Assembly: GCA_020054685.1 (NCBI GenBank) | Contig: JAHXBS010000027.1 | Coordinates: 9,306-42,549, forward strand | Length of the DNA stretch: 33,244 bases | From: Rickettsiales bacterium | GTDB lineage: Bacteria > Pseudomonadota > Alphaproteobacteria > Rickettsiales > UBA1997 | Direction: 5' to 3' | Part shown: positions 20,192-27,265 of the stretch, piece after piece | How positions within the stretch are numbered: the first letter of the stretch is position 1 | How the letters are laid out: every line of letters begins with the position of its first letter | Notes under the pieces: model-generated | Told to the model about the DNA's origin: nothing | Seen by the model: the letters and a program-made list of their open reading frames with translations, nothing else | Database searches by the model: none | Position numbers and translations under genes: made by a program

Positions 20192-20432
20192 TTTAATGAA
20201 TGATATGTGTTTTATTTAATAGAAATTCTTTATTGTTAAAAATATATTTTAAATAATTTCATAATAGCTTGTAATTTTTATTAAAATTAAGCAGAAATGA
20301 AAAATGACCGACTAAAATAATTACCTTTAACAAATATACCATATTAACATTTAAAATAATATCAATATATAATTTTACTTTTCTATTTTTGATGATTTAA
20401 TATATCATTTTAACTTAAATTACTATCTATTA

Positions 20433-21284
20433 ATGACAAATAACGAATTTGTTAATTTTATTAATTTTCTTGCTGATGAATCAGCTATTATAGCCAAAAA
20501 ATATTTTCGCCAACCAAATAAAGAAAAAGAAAAACTAGACAAATCGCCAGTGACTCTAGCAGACCAAGAAATTGAAGCATTAATTCGCTACAATATTAAG
20601 AAAGAATATCCAGAGCATGGCATAATTGGTGAAGAATATGACGATATTAATCCAGATGCAAAATATAAATGGATTATTGATCCAATTGATGGTACCTCAT
20701 CTTTTATAATTGGCAGACCAATTTTTGGCACCTTAATTGCCTTGACCCATAATAATAAACCAATTATTGGAATTTTAGACCAACCAATATCAAATGAAAG
20801 ATGGATAGGAATTAGCAATATTGGGTCATATTTTATTGATACCAAATTAACAAAAACCAGTAATTACTACAATTTAATTACTAGCAATAATTCTCAAAAA
20901 ATAACCACCAGAAATATTAACTCTATTAATGATAGCGTGATGTGCTCATCATCGCCATTTTATTTCAAAGATCAAAATGATCAAAAAATACTACAACATT
21001 TGACAAGTTTGACAAAATATCAAAAAATTGGTGGCATTATATATGGCGGCGATTGTTACAGCTTTGTTTGTTTAGCTATGGGTTTTGTTGATATTATTAT
21101 TGAACCAGGGCTACAAAATTATGATTATGCAGCAACTCAAATAATTATAGAAATGGCTGGTGGAGTTGTTTCAGACTGGCAAGGAAAAGATCTTAACTTA
21201 AAATCTGACGCAAGATTACTTGCATGTAGCAACCCCGAGCTTCATCAATTAGTTATTAGTGAAATTAATAAAGCGATTAACTAA
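20433..21284 (+). CDS. inositol monophosphatase-family phosphatase
   Basis: Lithium-sensitive-type sugar or nucleotide phosphatase of the IMPase/CysQ/HisN superfamily. Metal ligands are recognisable: the Glu in IIGEEYDD, the WIIDPIDGTSSFIIGRP core with two Asp, and the C-terminal Asp in GLQNYDYAATQIIIEMAGG. Length (283) is somewhat longer than SuhB-type enzymes and compatible with histidinol-phosphatase-like or 3'-phosphoadenosine phosphatase-like members. The exact substrate cannot be assigned, so no symbol is given. The gene stands alone on the plus strand and converges on the GAPDH gene 22 bp later without a clear hairpin between them. Confidence 0.88.
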   Translation: MTNNEFVNFINFLADESAIIAKKYFRQPNKEKEKLDKSPVTLADQEIEALIRYNIKKEYPEHGIIGEEYDDINPDAKYKWIIDPIDGTSSFIIGRPIFGTLIALTHNNKPIIGILDQPISNERWIGISNIGSYFIDTKLTKTSNYYNLITSNNSQKITTRNINSINDSVMCSSSPFYFKDQNDQKILQHLTSLTKYQKIGGIIYGGDCYSFVCLAMGFVDIIIEPGLQNYDYAATQIIIEMAGGVVSDWQGKDLNLKSDARLLACSNPELHQLVISEINKAIN

Positions 21285-21306
21285 TTTATTACTCAATTTG
21301 CAATAA

Positions 21307-22308
21307 TTACAAAATTTTAGCAATATCAAGCATTCTTAAAGAAAAAGCCCATTCATTATCATACCATGAACAAACTTTAACAAAATTATTATCAATAATT
21401 CTAGTTTGAGTTGAATCAAAAGAAGAGCTATGATCAGAGTGATTAAAATCAATTGAAACTAACTCCTCTTCAACATATCTTAACACATTCTTCATTGAAT
21501 TTTGACTATAATTTTTAATAATAGAATTTACTTCAGAAAGCGAAGTATTTCTTGCTGCTAAAAAACTAAAATCAACCATAGAGACATTAGGTGTTGGAAC
21601 CCTTACTGCAAAACCATCAAGCTTTGAATTTAACTCTGGTAGCACTTTGCCAATTGCTTTAGCAGCACCAGTTGATGTTGGTATCATTGACATAGCACAA
21701 GCACGAGCCCTTCTCAAATCTTTATGAGCATTATCAACAATATTTTGATCATTTGTATATGCATGAATTGTTGTCATAAAACCCTTCTCAATACCAATTT
21801 CATCATTTAAGGCCTTAGCAATTGGAGCTAAGCAGTTTGTGGTGCATGACCCAACAGAAATAACCTTATCACTATCATTAATGTTATTGTGATTTACTCC
21901 ATAAATTATTGTTTTAGTCTCTTCATCTTTTGCCGGAGCTGAAATTAGCACTCTTTTTGCGCCAGCATTAATGTGAAGCATTGATTTATTAGTCGAGGCA
22001 AAAGCACCTGTACACTCAAAAACAACATCAATATCTAACTCTTTCCAAGGAAGATTCTCGGGATTTCTATTATTAAGAATTTTAATCTTTTTATTATTTA
22101 TTACCAAATTATCCTCATCATAGCTAATATCATGTTTAAATTTTAAATGAACCGAATCATATTTTATAAGATGGATCAGAGTATCATAAGGAGTTGAGGC
22201 ATTAACAGCAACTAATTCAATATCGCTATAATTACTATTTTCAAATATAGCTCTTAAAACACAACGCCCAATTCTTCCAAGGCCGTTTATCGCAACTTTA
22301 ACTGTCAT
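21307..22308 (-). CDS. gap: glyceraldehyde-3-phosphate dehydrogenase, GapB-like
   Basis: Phosphorylating GAPDH of the central carbon pathway. The Rossmann motif INGLGRIGR lies at the N-terminus, the catalytic nucleophile is Cys155 in SVGSCTTNC, and TIHAYTNDQNIVDNAHKDLRRARA, PTSTGAAKAIGKVLPEL and the C-terminal WYDNEWAFSLRM are all present. At the position that selects NAD, where glycolytic enzymes have Asp in VAINDL, this protein has Ala (VAVNAS, Ala37). That is as in the NADP-preferring gluconeogenic GapB group, and LIKYDSVH and NPENLPW also recall GapB. A gluconeogenic, NADPH-linked role is therefore inferred. Length (333) is normal. Confidence 0.94.
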   Translation of the reverse strand: MTVKVAINGLGRIGRCVLRAIFENSNYSDIELVAVNASTPYDTLIHLIKYDSVHLKFKHDISYDEDNLVINNKKIKILNNRNPENLPWKELDIDVVFECTGAFASTNKSMLHINAGAKRVLISAPAKDEETKTIIYGVNHNNINDSDKVISVGSCTTNCLAPIAKALNDEIGIEKGFMTTIHAYTNDQNIVDNAHKDLRRARACAMSMIPTSTGAAKAIGKVLPELNSKLDGFAVRVPTPNVSMVDFSFLAARNTSLSEVNSIIKNYSQNSMKNVLRYVEEELVSIDFNHSDHSSSFDSTQTRIIDNNFVKVCSWYDNEWAFSLRMLDIAKIL

Positions 22309-22440
22309 TTTCTTAATGTTGAATTATTATATATTGCTACAAATGATTTTAACTTAGTATTAAATAATTATTTATAGCTCTTAGAAATAATGAATTATAA
22401 ATATTAATTTTCAATATTTATAAAATTTGAACAACTATTT

Positions 22441-22478
22441 AATAGCAGATATTTGAGACCCCCCAAATATCTGCTATT
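22441..22478 (-). terminator. hairpin after the 59-codon gene
   Basis: Perfect 15-bp inverted repeat: AATAGCAGATATTTG (22441-22455) and CAAATATCTGCTATT (22464-22478), with an 8-nt C-rich loop (G-rich on the minus strand). It lies 5 bp after the stop of the small minus-strand gene. No T run follows on that strand, so it may be a weak terminator or an mRNA 3'-end stabiliser rather than a classical intrinsic terminator. Confidence 0.55.
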
Positions 22479-22483
22479 TGAGG

Positions 22484-22663
22484 CTAATCATTAACTTTAT
22501 TTAATTTTAAGTGAATTATATTGCCATCAGGTCTTAATTCACGCATAATTTCTTTTCTAAGCTCTATTGTTCTTTGTTCAATTTTTTCAACCATTTCAAT
22601 AATGCCAATTGCATCATTTGGTAATTTTAAACCTTGATCTTTAATTTGAATATCTATACTCAT
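22484..22663 (-). CDS. small conserved-looking protein of 59 residues
   Basis: Short open frame that is convincing from its signals. The ATG at 22663 is preceded at normal distance by a good Shine-Dalgarno (GAGG in ATGAGGCTATT), a promoter lies just upstream (22708-22736), and a hairpin follows the stop. The protein starts MSIDIQIKDQGLKLPND and continues with a charged amphipathic helix (AIGIIEMVEKIEQRTIELR, then KEIMRELRPDG), ending HLKLNKVND. There are no cysteines and no membrane segment, so it is a probable soluble, helical, perhaps dimerising protein. I do not recognise the family. It is divergent from the dsbA-like gene at 23006. Confidence 0.7.
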   Translation of the reverse strand: MSIDIQIKDQGLKLPNDAIGIIEMVEKIEQRTIELRKEIMRELRPDGNIIHLKLNKVND

Positions 22664-22707
22664 AATAGCCTCATAAAAATTCTTAGCGTTTTTTTCGCTA
22701 TAATATT

Positions 22708-22736
22708 ATTATATCATATTTTGCGATATATGTCTA
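22708..22736 (-). promoter_or_regulatory. sigma70-type promoter of the small gene
   Basis: Read on the minus strand: TAGACA (-35, 5 of 6, 22731-22736), an exact 17-bp spacer, and a perfect TATAAT (-10, 22708-22713), placing the transcript start near 22701. A small hairpin (TAGCG, seven A, CGCTA; 22684-22700) would form at the very 5' end of the mRNA before the Shine-Dalgarno. One of the best promoter matches in the window. Confidence 0.7.
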
Positions 22737-22782
22737 ATAAGGCTAAAAGCCTGTTATATATACTTTTGACCAGTTTAAATAT

Positions 22783-22824
22783 CAAAAATTTTTAAAAACA
22801 ACAAATAATTTTTAAAAATTTTTG
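22783..22824. repeat. perfect 16-bp A+T inverted repeat
   Basis: Arms at 22783-22798 (CAAAAATTTTTAAAAA) and 22809-22824 (its exact reverse complement) around a 10-nt spacer CAACAAATAA. It lies in the 342-bp gene-free stretch between the divergent small gene and the dsbA-like gene, about 47 bp behind the small gene's promoter. Each arm is itself nearly palindromic. It may be a protein-binding dyad, a cruciform-prone site or a chance product of extreme composition; the C/G ends pairing at the tips argue slightly against chance. The rest of that stretch shows nothing further. Confidence 0.6.
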
Positions 22825-23005
22825 TCCAAAAACGGTTTCAACCCTTTAAAACTGTGCTTTCCAATATTTTAAAAAAATTTATTTTTTTAAAAAACATTAT
22901 TTTATACTTGAATCTAGTAAATAAGCTTATTTATTATTAACAATGATCGTTTAAAATTGTGTAATTCAAAAAACGCTACTTTAAAATAAACAAAAATATT
23001 CAATC

Positions 23006-23830
23006 ATGAATAAAAAAATTTTAATATCATTGATTATATCAATATCAGCTATTTCCTTTATATTTATCTTAAATAAAGAAAATAACAAAAATCAAATAGC
23101 AGAAATTAATAGTGAGCAAAATTTTGAACAAGAAGAACAAGATAAAATACAAAAAGAAATTATTAACCAAGAAGAAAAGAGCCTAAAACAAGACCCAGAA
23201 ACAAGCTCAGAGGAAAACCAGCAACAAAAAAATAAAAGCGATGATTCTTCAACCAAAAAAGATAATTACAACATATTAGATATTAACGAACATGACATAA
23301 TATTAGGCAACCCAAATGCCAAAGTCACAATGATTGAATATGCATCGCTTTCATGCCCTCATTGCGCTTATTTCATCAAAGATTCCTTCCCTAAAATCGA
23401 TAAAGAATATATTAAAACAGGAAAAGTAAGATTCATTTATCGTGATTTTCCACTGGATAAAACTGCCCTTATAGCAGGATCTATTGCTAAATGCCATGCT
23501 TTAAATAACTTAGAAAAACAAGAGCAAGAATATTATAACCTTATCAAATTATTTTTTAACTCTCAAGATTCATGGGCAGGTCACAGTGATTTTATCAAAA
23601 AACTTGAAGTTATATCAAAAATTCAGGGTATAGAATCTGAAATATTTCAATCTTGTTTAAATAGAGAGGATATTCAAGAGCAAATATTACTAAGAAGAAT
23701 TGAAGCTGCCAAAAATCTCAAAATATCCTCTACCCCAACTTTTTTTATTAATGGTAAGATGATTTCTGGATTTACTGATTTTAACAAAATAAAAAATATT
23801 ATTGAAATTGAGTTAAAAAATATTCAATAA
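23006..23830 (+). CDS. DsbA-family thiol:disulfide oxidoreductase with long acidic linker (copy 2)
   Basis: Second DsbA-like protein. A hydrophobic N-terminal anchor (about residues 5-22) is followed by a long Glu/Gln/Lys/Ser-rich, probably disordered linker (about 24-88). The thioredoxin domain follows, with GNPNAKVTMIEYASLSCPHC giving the active site CPHC (Cys117, Cys120), then VRFIYRDFPLD and the cis-Pro loop SSTPTFFINGKMISG. It resembles the rickettsial DsbA/BdbD-type oxidoreductases and is only distantly like copy 1, which has CGYC. It is the first gene of the plus-strand run continuing through the MlaF-like ATPase 4 bp later and the lectin-like prepilins, so it may act on those envelope proteins. 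Confidence 0.88.
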   Translation: MNKKILISLIISISAISFIFILNKENNKNQIAEINSEQNFEQEEQDKIQKEIINQEEKSLKQDPETSSEENQQQKNKSDDSSTKKDNYNILDINEHDIILGNPNAKVTMIEYASLSCPHCAYFIKDSFPKIDKEYIKTGKVRFIYRDFPLDKTALIAGSIAKCHALNNLEKQEQEYYNLIKLFFNSQDSWAGHSDFIKKLEVISKIQGIESEIFQSCLNREDIQEQILLRRIEAAKNLKISSTPTFFINGKMISGFTDFNKIKNIIEIELKNIQ

Positions 23831-23834
23831 TTAA

Positions 23835-24596
23835 GTGTCATATAAGATTAAAATCAAAAATTTAGCAAAAGATTTTGGCGGAAAGTCAATTCTTAAAAAC
23901 GTCAATTTAAAAGTACAAAAAGGACAATCATTAGTTATCTTAGGTGGCTCTGGAAGTGGAAAGTCAGTATTAATCAAAACAATAGCCACACTTTTAAATC
24001 CTTCATCAGGAAGCATCAAAATTGACAATAAAGAAATTACTTCATTTAACACCTCTCAAAGAAATAAATTAATGGAAAAATTTGGATTTCTATTTCAAGG
24101 TGGAGCGCTGTTTGATTCTTTAAAAATTTGGGAAAATGTTGCTTTTAGATTAATAAATCAAAAAAAAATTGATAAAAAAGATGCCAAGGAAATAGCAATA
24201 GCCAAATTAAAATCTGTTGGACTAGATGAAAGGGTAGCCGATTTATATCCAAATGAATTATCTGGAGGCATGCAAAAACGTGCATCCCTTGCAAGAGCAA
24301 TTGCAATTAGCCCTGAAATTATATTTTTTGACGAGCCTACCACTGGGCTTGATCCAATAATGGCAGATGTTATTAATGACCTTATAATATCAAACTCAAA
24401 GGAACTTGGAGCAACAACAATAACAATCACTCACGATATGACATCGGCTAAAAAAACAGCAGATAAAATAGCCATGCTTTATAAAGGTCAGATTATATGG
24501 TTTGACGATGTTGATAAAATGTATAGCTCAAATAATCAATATTTAGATCAGTTTGTTCATGGCAAAGCAGAAGGTCCAATCAAATTCAACTTTTAA
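23835..24596 (+). CDS. MlaF-type ABC transporter ATPase
   Basis: Cytoplasmic ATPase of the phospholipid/lipid-transport (Mla/Mkl) ABC class. Walker A is GGSGSGKS at residues 37-44, the Q-loop region FLFQGGALFDSLKIWENV is highly typical of MlaF, the signature is LSGGMQKRASLARAI, Walker B is IIFFDEPTTGLDP and the switch His is in TITHDM. Start is GTG at 23835, since no closer ATG precedes the first beta strand. Length (253) is normal. The permease (MlaE), MCE substrate-binding protein (MlaD) and other partners are not in the window. The last base of its stop is the first base of the next ATG (24596), so it is coupled to a prepilin-like gene. Confidence 0.9.
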   Translation: MSYKIKIKNLAKDFGGKSILKNVNLKVQKGQSLVILGGSGSGKSVLIKTIATLLNPSSGSIKIDNKEITSFNTSQRNKLMEKFGFLFQGGALFDSLKIWENVAFRLINQKKIDKKDAKEIAIAKLKSVGLDERVADLYPNELSGGMQKRASLARAIAISPEIIFFDEPTTGLDPIMADVINDLIISNSKELGATTITITHDMTSAKKTADKIAMLYKGQIIWFDDVDKMYSSNNQYLDQFVHGKAEGPIKFNF

Positions 24597-25480
24597 TGAA
24601 AAAAAGCGCATTCTCAATTATTGAAATTTCAATTGTTATTATAGTAGTTGCTATTATTGCTGTTTTTGCAATAGATTACTCAGCAATACTAAAAGACACA
24701 AAATTATCTAATGCTAAAAACCTTACCCAGAAATCTCCAATATCTCAAATCAATAATATTGCTTTTTGGTACGAAACATCACTAGATGAAAGCTTTGAAA
24801 GTGATATTAAAAATAATGATATAATTAACTCATGGTATCAAAGTAAATTATTTTCAGGAAATAGAATCCAACTCATTCAAAATGATAATAATGATCTCTT
24901 AAAACCACAATATCTAGAAAAAGGTATTAATGAACTACCTTCCTTATTATTTAATAATAGCGGTAATTGCTTGAGAAATAAAGGCAATAATAATGTCTAT
25001 TTTAATGGTAAAAATTACTCACTTTATATTATATTCAAACCATATGATACATCAAGTAATCATACATTAATTCATCTAGAAAAGACAGGAATTGGTAGCG
25101 CTATATATCTTTCACTAGATCTTAATAATATTAACTTTAGCCACAGGCAAATAGTTTCTAGCTCTGGTGGCAATAATTTTACAATCTCAAATATCAGTAA
25201 TAATAAAATTTATATAATAAAAATTGTAAAGAGACAAAATAAATTATCTATGTGGCTCAATAATTCAAAAAAAATAGACCAACAAGCAATTGCATCAAGC
25301 AATTTTAATGTTAATGATTTTAACATTCATTTTGGCTCTCATGTTTGTCGCAACGCCACTCTGAGCCGTAAATTTAGCGGCCTAATATCTGAGATAATTA
25401 TATTTAATCAAGCACTTAATAGTGAAGATTTGCAATTAATAGATCAATATTTAAGTAAAAAATATCTAATTAACTTATAA
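24596..25480 (+). CDS. prepilin-like protein with LamG/ConA-type C-terminus (1 of 3)
   Basis: N-terminus is a class III prepilin signal: MKKSA, cleavage before FSIIEIS with Glu at +5, then a hydrophobic helix (IVIIVVAIIAVFAI). A conserved neck follows (NLTQKSPISQINNIAFWYETSLDESFE). The remainder is a beta-rich domain of the laminin-G/concanavalin type: LPSLLFNNSGNCLRNKG, YSLYIIFKPYD, HTLIHLEKTG, GSAIYLSLD, LSMWLNN, and the closing FSGLISEIIIFNQALNSEDLQLIDQYLSKKY typical of the LamG_3-like group. A pilus-tip or pseudopilus adhesin is a reasonable guess, not shown. The ATG at 24596 overlaps the ATPase stop by one base. Nearest relatives are the next two genes. Confidence 0.8.
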   Translation: MKKSAFSIIEISIVIIVVAIIAVFAIDYSAILKDTKLSNAKNLTQKSPISQINNIAFWYETSLDESFESDIKNNDIINSWYQSKLFSGNRIQLIQNDNNDLLKPQYLEKGINELPSLLFNNSGNCLRNKGNNNVYFNGKNYSLYIIFKPYDTSSNHTLIHLEKTGIGSAIYLSLDLNNINFSHRQIVSSSGGNNFTISNISNNKIYIIKIVKRQNKLSMWLNNSKKIDQQAIASSNFNVNDFNIHFGSHVCRNATLSRKFSGLISEIIIFNQALNSEDLQLIDQYLSKKYLINL

Positions 25481-25497
25481 ATAAGAAAAAATAAGAA

Positions 25498-26355
25498 ATG
25501 AAAAAAAAGGCATTTTCCATAGTTGAAGTATCAGTTATAATTCTTGCTATTAGCATTATTGTTAGCATAATTGTTAAAAGCACCTCAATGATCCAAGAGA
25601 CAAAAATCGCCAATGCTCACAATATTACCAAAAAATCCCCCATTGCACAAATGAATAATGTTTTACTATGGTATGAAACCACTACTAATGAAAGCTTTAT
25701 TAGCAATATAACTGCAGATTCCTTAGTTTCAGATTGGATAGTAAATGAGTTTTTTGCAAATTATCAAATCAACTTATCACAACCGACTGAAGCAACAAAA
25801 CCACAATATGTAGCCCAAGGAATACATAAAGTTCCTTCTTTGAAATTTAATAATAGTTGCCTAGCTCATCAATCTGGTGAAAATATTATCCTTGATGGCA
25901 AAAGATATACTATATATATGGTTTTTCAGACTAATTCTAATAGCCAACAAACATTACTTCACATTAAAAAAGCATCTGTGGGATCGGCCATTTATGTCGA
26001 AATTAATAACAATAATCTATCATTCACAAATCGACAAATTGTTGCTGGATCAGGGGGTCAAAGTTACTCACTAAATATTGCTCAAAATGTTAGCTACTTA
26101 TTTAGAGCAATCAAAAATAATGATAAAATATCTATATGGCTTAATAATAACAACCCTATAGCTAATCAAGCAATCAACTCTTCTAGCTTTACTGCAACTG
26201 ACTTATCAGTTGAGATTGGAGCGCTTGGCTGCTCAGCTAGATTTTTTAATGGATTTATTTCAGAGCTAGTAATATTTAACAAGGCACTAAATGAAAATAA
26301 CAGAAAATTAGTTGATCAATATCTTGGTAAAAAATATGGCATCAGCTTCAAATAA
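25498..26355 (+). CDS. prepilin-like protein with LamG/ConA-type C-terminus (2 of 3)
   Basis: Tandem paralog of the preceding gene, 17 bp downstream. Leader MKKKA is followed by FSIVEVS (Glu at +5) and a hydrophobic helix. The shared neck reads NITKKSPIAQMNNVLLWYETTTNESF. The C-terminal lectin-like domain aligns over its length with the first copy: KPQYVAQGIHKVPSLKFNNSCL, GSAIYVEIN, NRQIVAGSGGQSY, ISIWLNN and NGFISELVIFNKALNENNRKLVDQYLGKKY. Cysteines are placed as in copy 1 (NSCL and GCSA), suggesting one disulfide. Clearly a product of local duplication. Confidence 0.8.
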   Translation: MKKKAFSIVEVSVIILAISIIVSIIVKSTSMIQETKIANAHNITKKSPIAQMNNVLLWYETTTNESFISNITADSLVSDWIVNEFFANYQINLSQPTEATKPQYVAQGIHKVPSLKFNNSCLAHQSGENIILDGKRYTIYMVFQTNSNSQQTLLHIKKASVGSAIYVEINNNNLSFTNRQIVAGSGGQSYSLNIAQNVSYLFRAIKNNDKISIWLNNNNPIANQAINSSSFTATDLSVEIGALGCSARFFNGFISELVIFNKALNENNRKLVDQYLGKKYGISFK

Positions 26356-27250
26356 AAAAAATAAAGCCTTTTCTTTCATAGAGATTTCTATAGTATTGCT
26401 AATTCTTGGTGTGTTAATAGCAATTACATCTCAAGTCAGAGATTTAATTCATAGTGCAAAAATTGAAAGAGCTAGATCATTAACTCAAAATTCTCCTATT
26501 TTATCAATACCAGATTTAGCCCATTGGTATGAGCCAGTATTGCAAGATAGTTTTGAAACTGCAATTGATGTTAGTGGCAACATTATAGAAGATGGTACTC
26601 CAATTAAAAGCTGGTTTGACAAAAACAATTCAAGACTTCATCCAGCTCACGCAATTCAAAATAACAGCTCTTATCAACCTCAATATTTTAACAAAGTTTT
26701 TGATAATACTATTCCAGCTTTAAGATTTTTGGGCTCTAATGATAGATTATCTTCAAATAATGCCTCCATATTTGGCAAGAAGGCTACTTATTTTGTTGTT
26801 GCCAAAAGGTTTCAATCCATTAGCTCTTCAGGAATATTCTCAATTGCTGATTCATCTTCTAACTCTGATTACACATCAATTAAATCTTTTAGGGCATTTT
26901 ATGAAAATAATAATCTAATTCAAACCTTATCAAATAATATTTATGGAAACTCAATGACTCATCCAGGCAATAATATAGAATATATTGCCAGCGCAATATA
27001 TGATGGCTCTACTGTTAAAAGCAATATTAATGGAGGGTCTTATACAGCCCCAAAGTCGGTATCTCCAAATTTTGCTTCAACAAAAATAGGTATTGGGTGC
27101 ACCTTTATTGGTAACCCTGAACCCGCACATGATTGCTATAATGGCTATATAGCAGAAATTATAATTTATAATCGAGCATTAAAATCTGGTGAAATAAAAT
27201 TAATTGAAAATTATCTAAGCAATAAATATAACATTAATTTAAATAATTAG
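26336..27250 (+). CDS. prepilin-like protein with LamG/ConA-type C-terminus (3 of 3)
   Basis: Third and most divergent paralog. The frame opens at 26312, but the ATG at 26336 (MASASNKKNKA, then FSFIEIS with Glu at +5) gives a normal short prepilin leader and is preferred; it overlaps the end of copy 2 by 20 bp. The neck SLTQNSPILSIPDLAHWYEPVLQDSFE is shared. The lectin-like domain contains PQYFNKVFDNTIPALRFLGSNDRL, ATYFVVAKRFQ and the closing CYNGYIAEIIIYNRALKSGEIKLIENYLSNKY, a very typical LamG_3-like ending. It lacks the WLNN segment of copies 1 and 2 and has an insertion there. Function unknown; adhesion or a minor pseudopilin role is inferred. Confidence 0.8.
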   Translation: MASASNKKNKAFSFIEISIVLLILGVLIAITSQVRDLIHSAKIERARSLTQNSPILSIPDLAHWYEPVLQDSFETAIDVSGNIIEDGTPIKSWFDKNNSRLHPAHAIQNNSSYQPQYFNKVFDNTIPALRFLGSNDRLSSNNASIFGKKATYFVVAKRFQSISSSGIFSIADSSSNSDYTSIKSFRAFYENNNLIQTLSNNIYGNSMTHPGNNIEYIASAIYDGSTVKSNINGGSYTAPKSVSPNFASTKIGIGCTFIGNPEPAHDCYNGYIAEIIIYNRALKSGEIKLIENYLSNKYNINLNN

Positions 27251-27265
27251 ATAGCACCTATTAAG

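Noticed and set aside
26312-26335. Earlier start for the third lectin-like prepilin
   Set aside because: It lies deep within the preceding gene; the ATG at 26336 gives a normal basic leader directly before the AFSFIE cleavage site.
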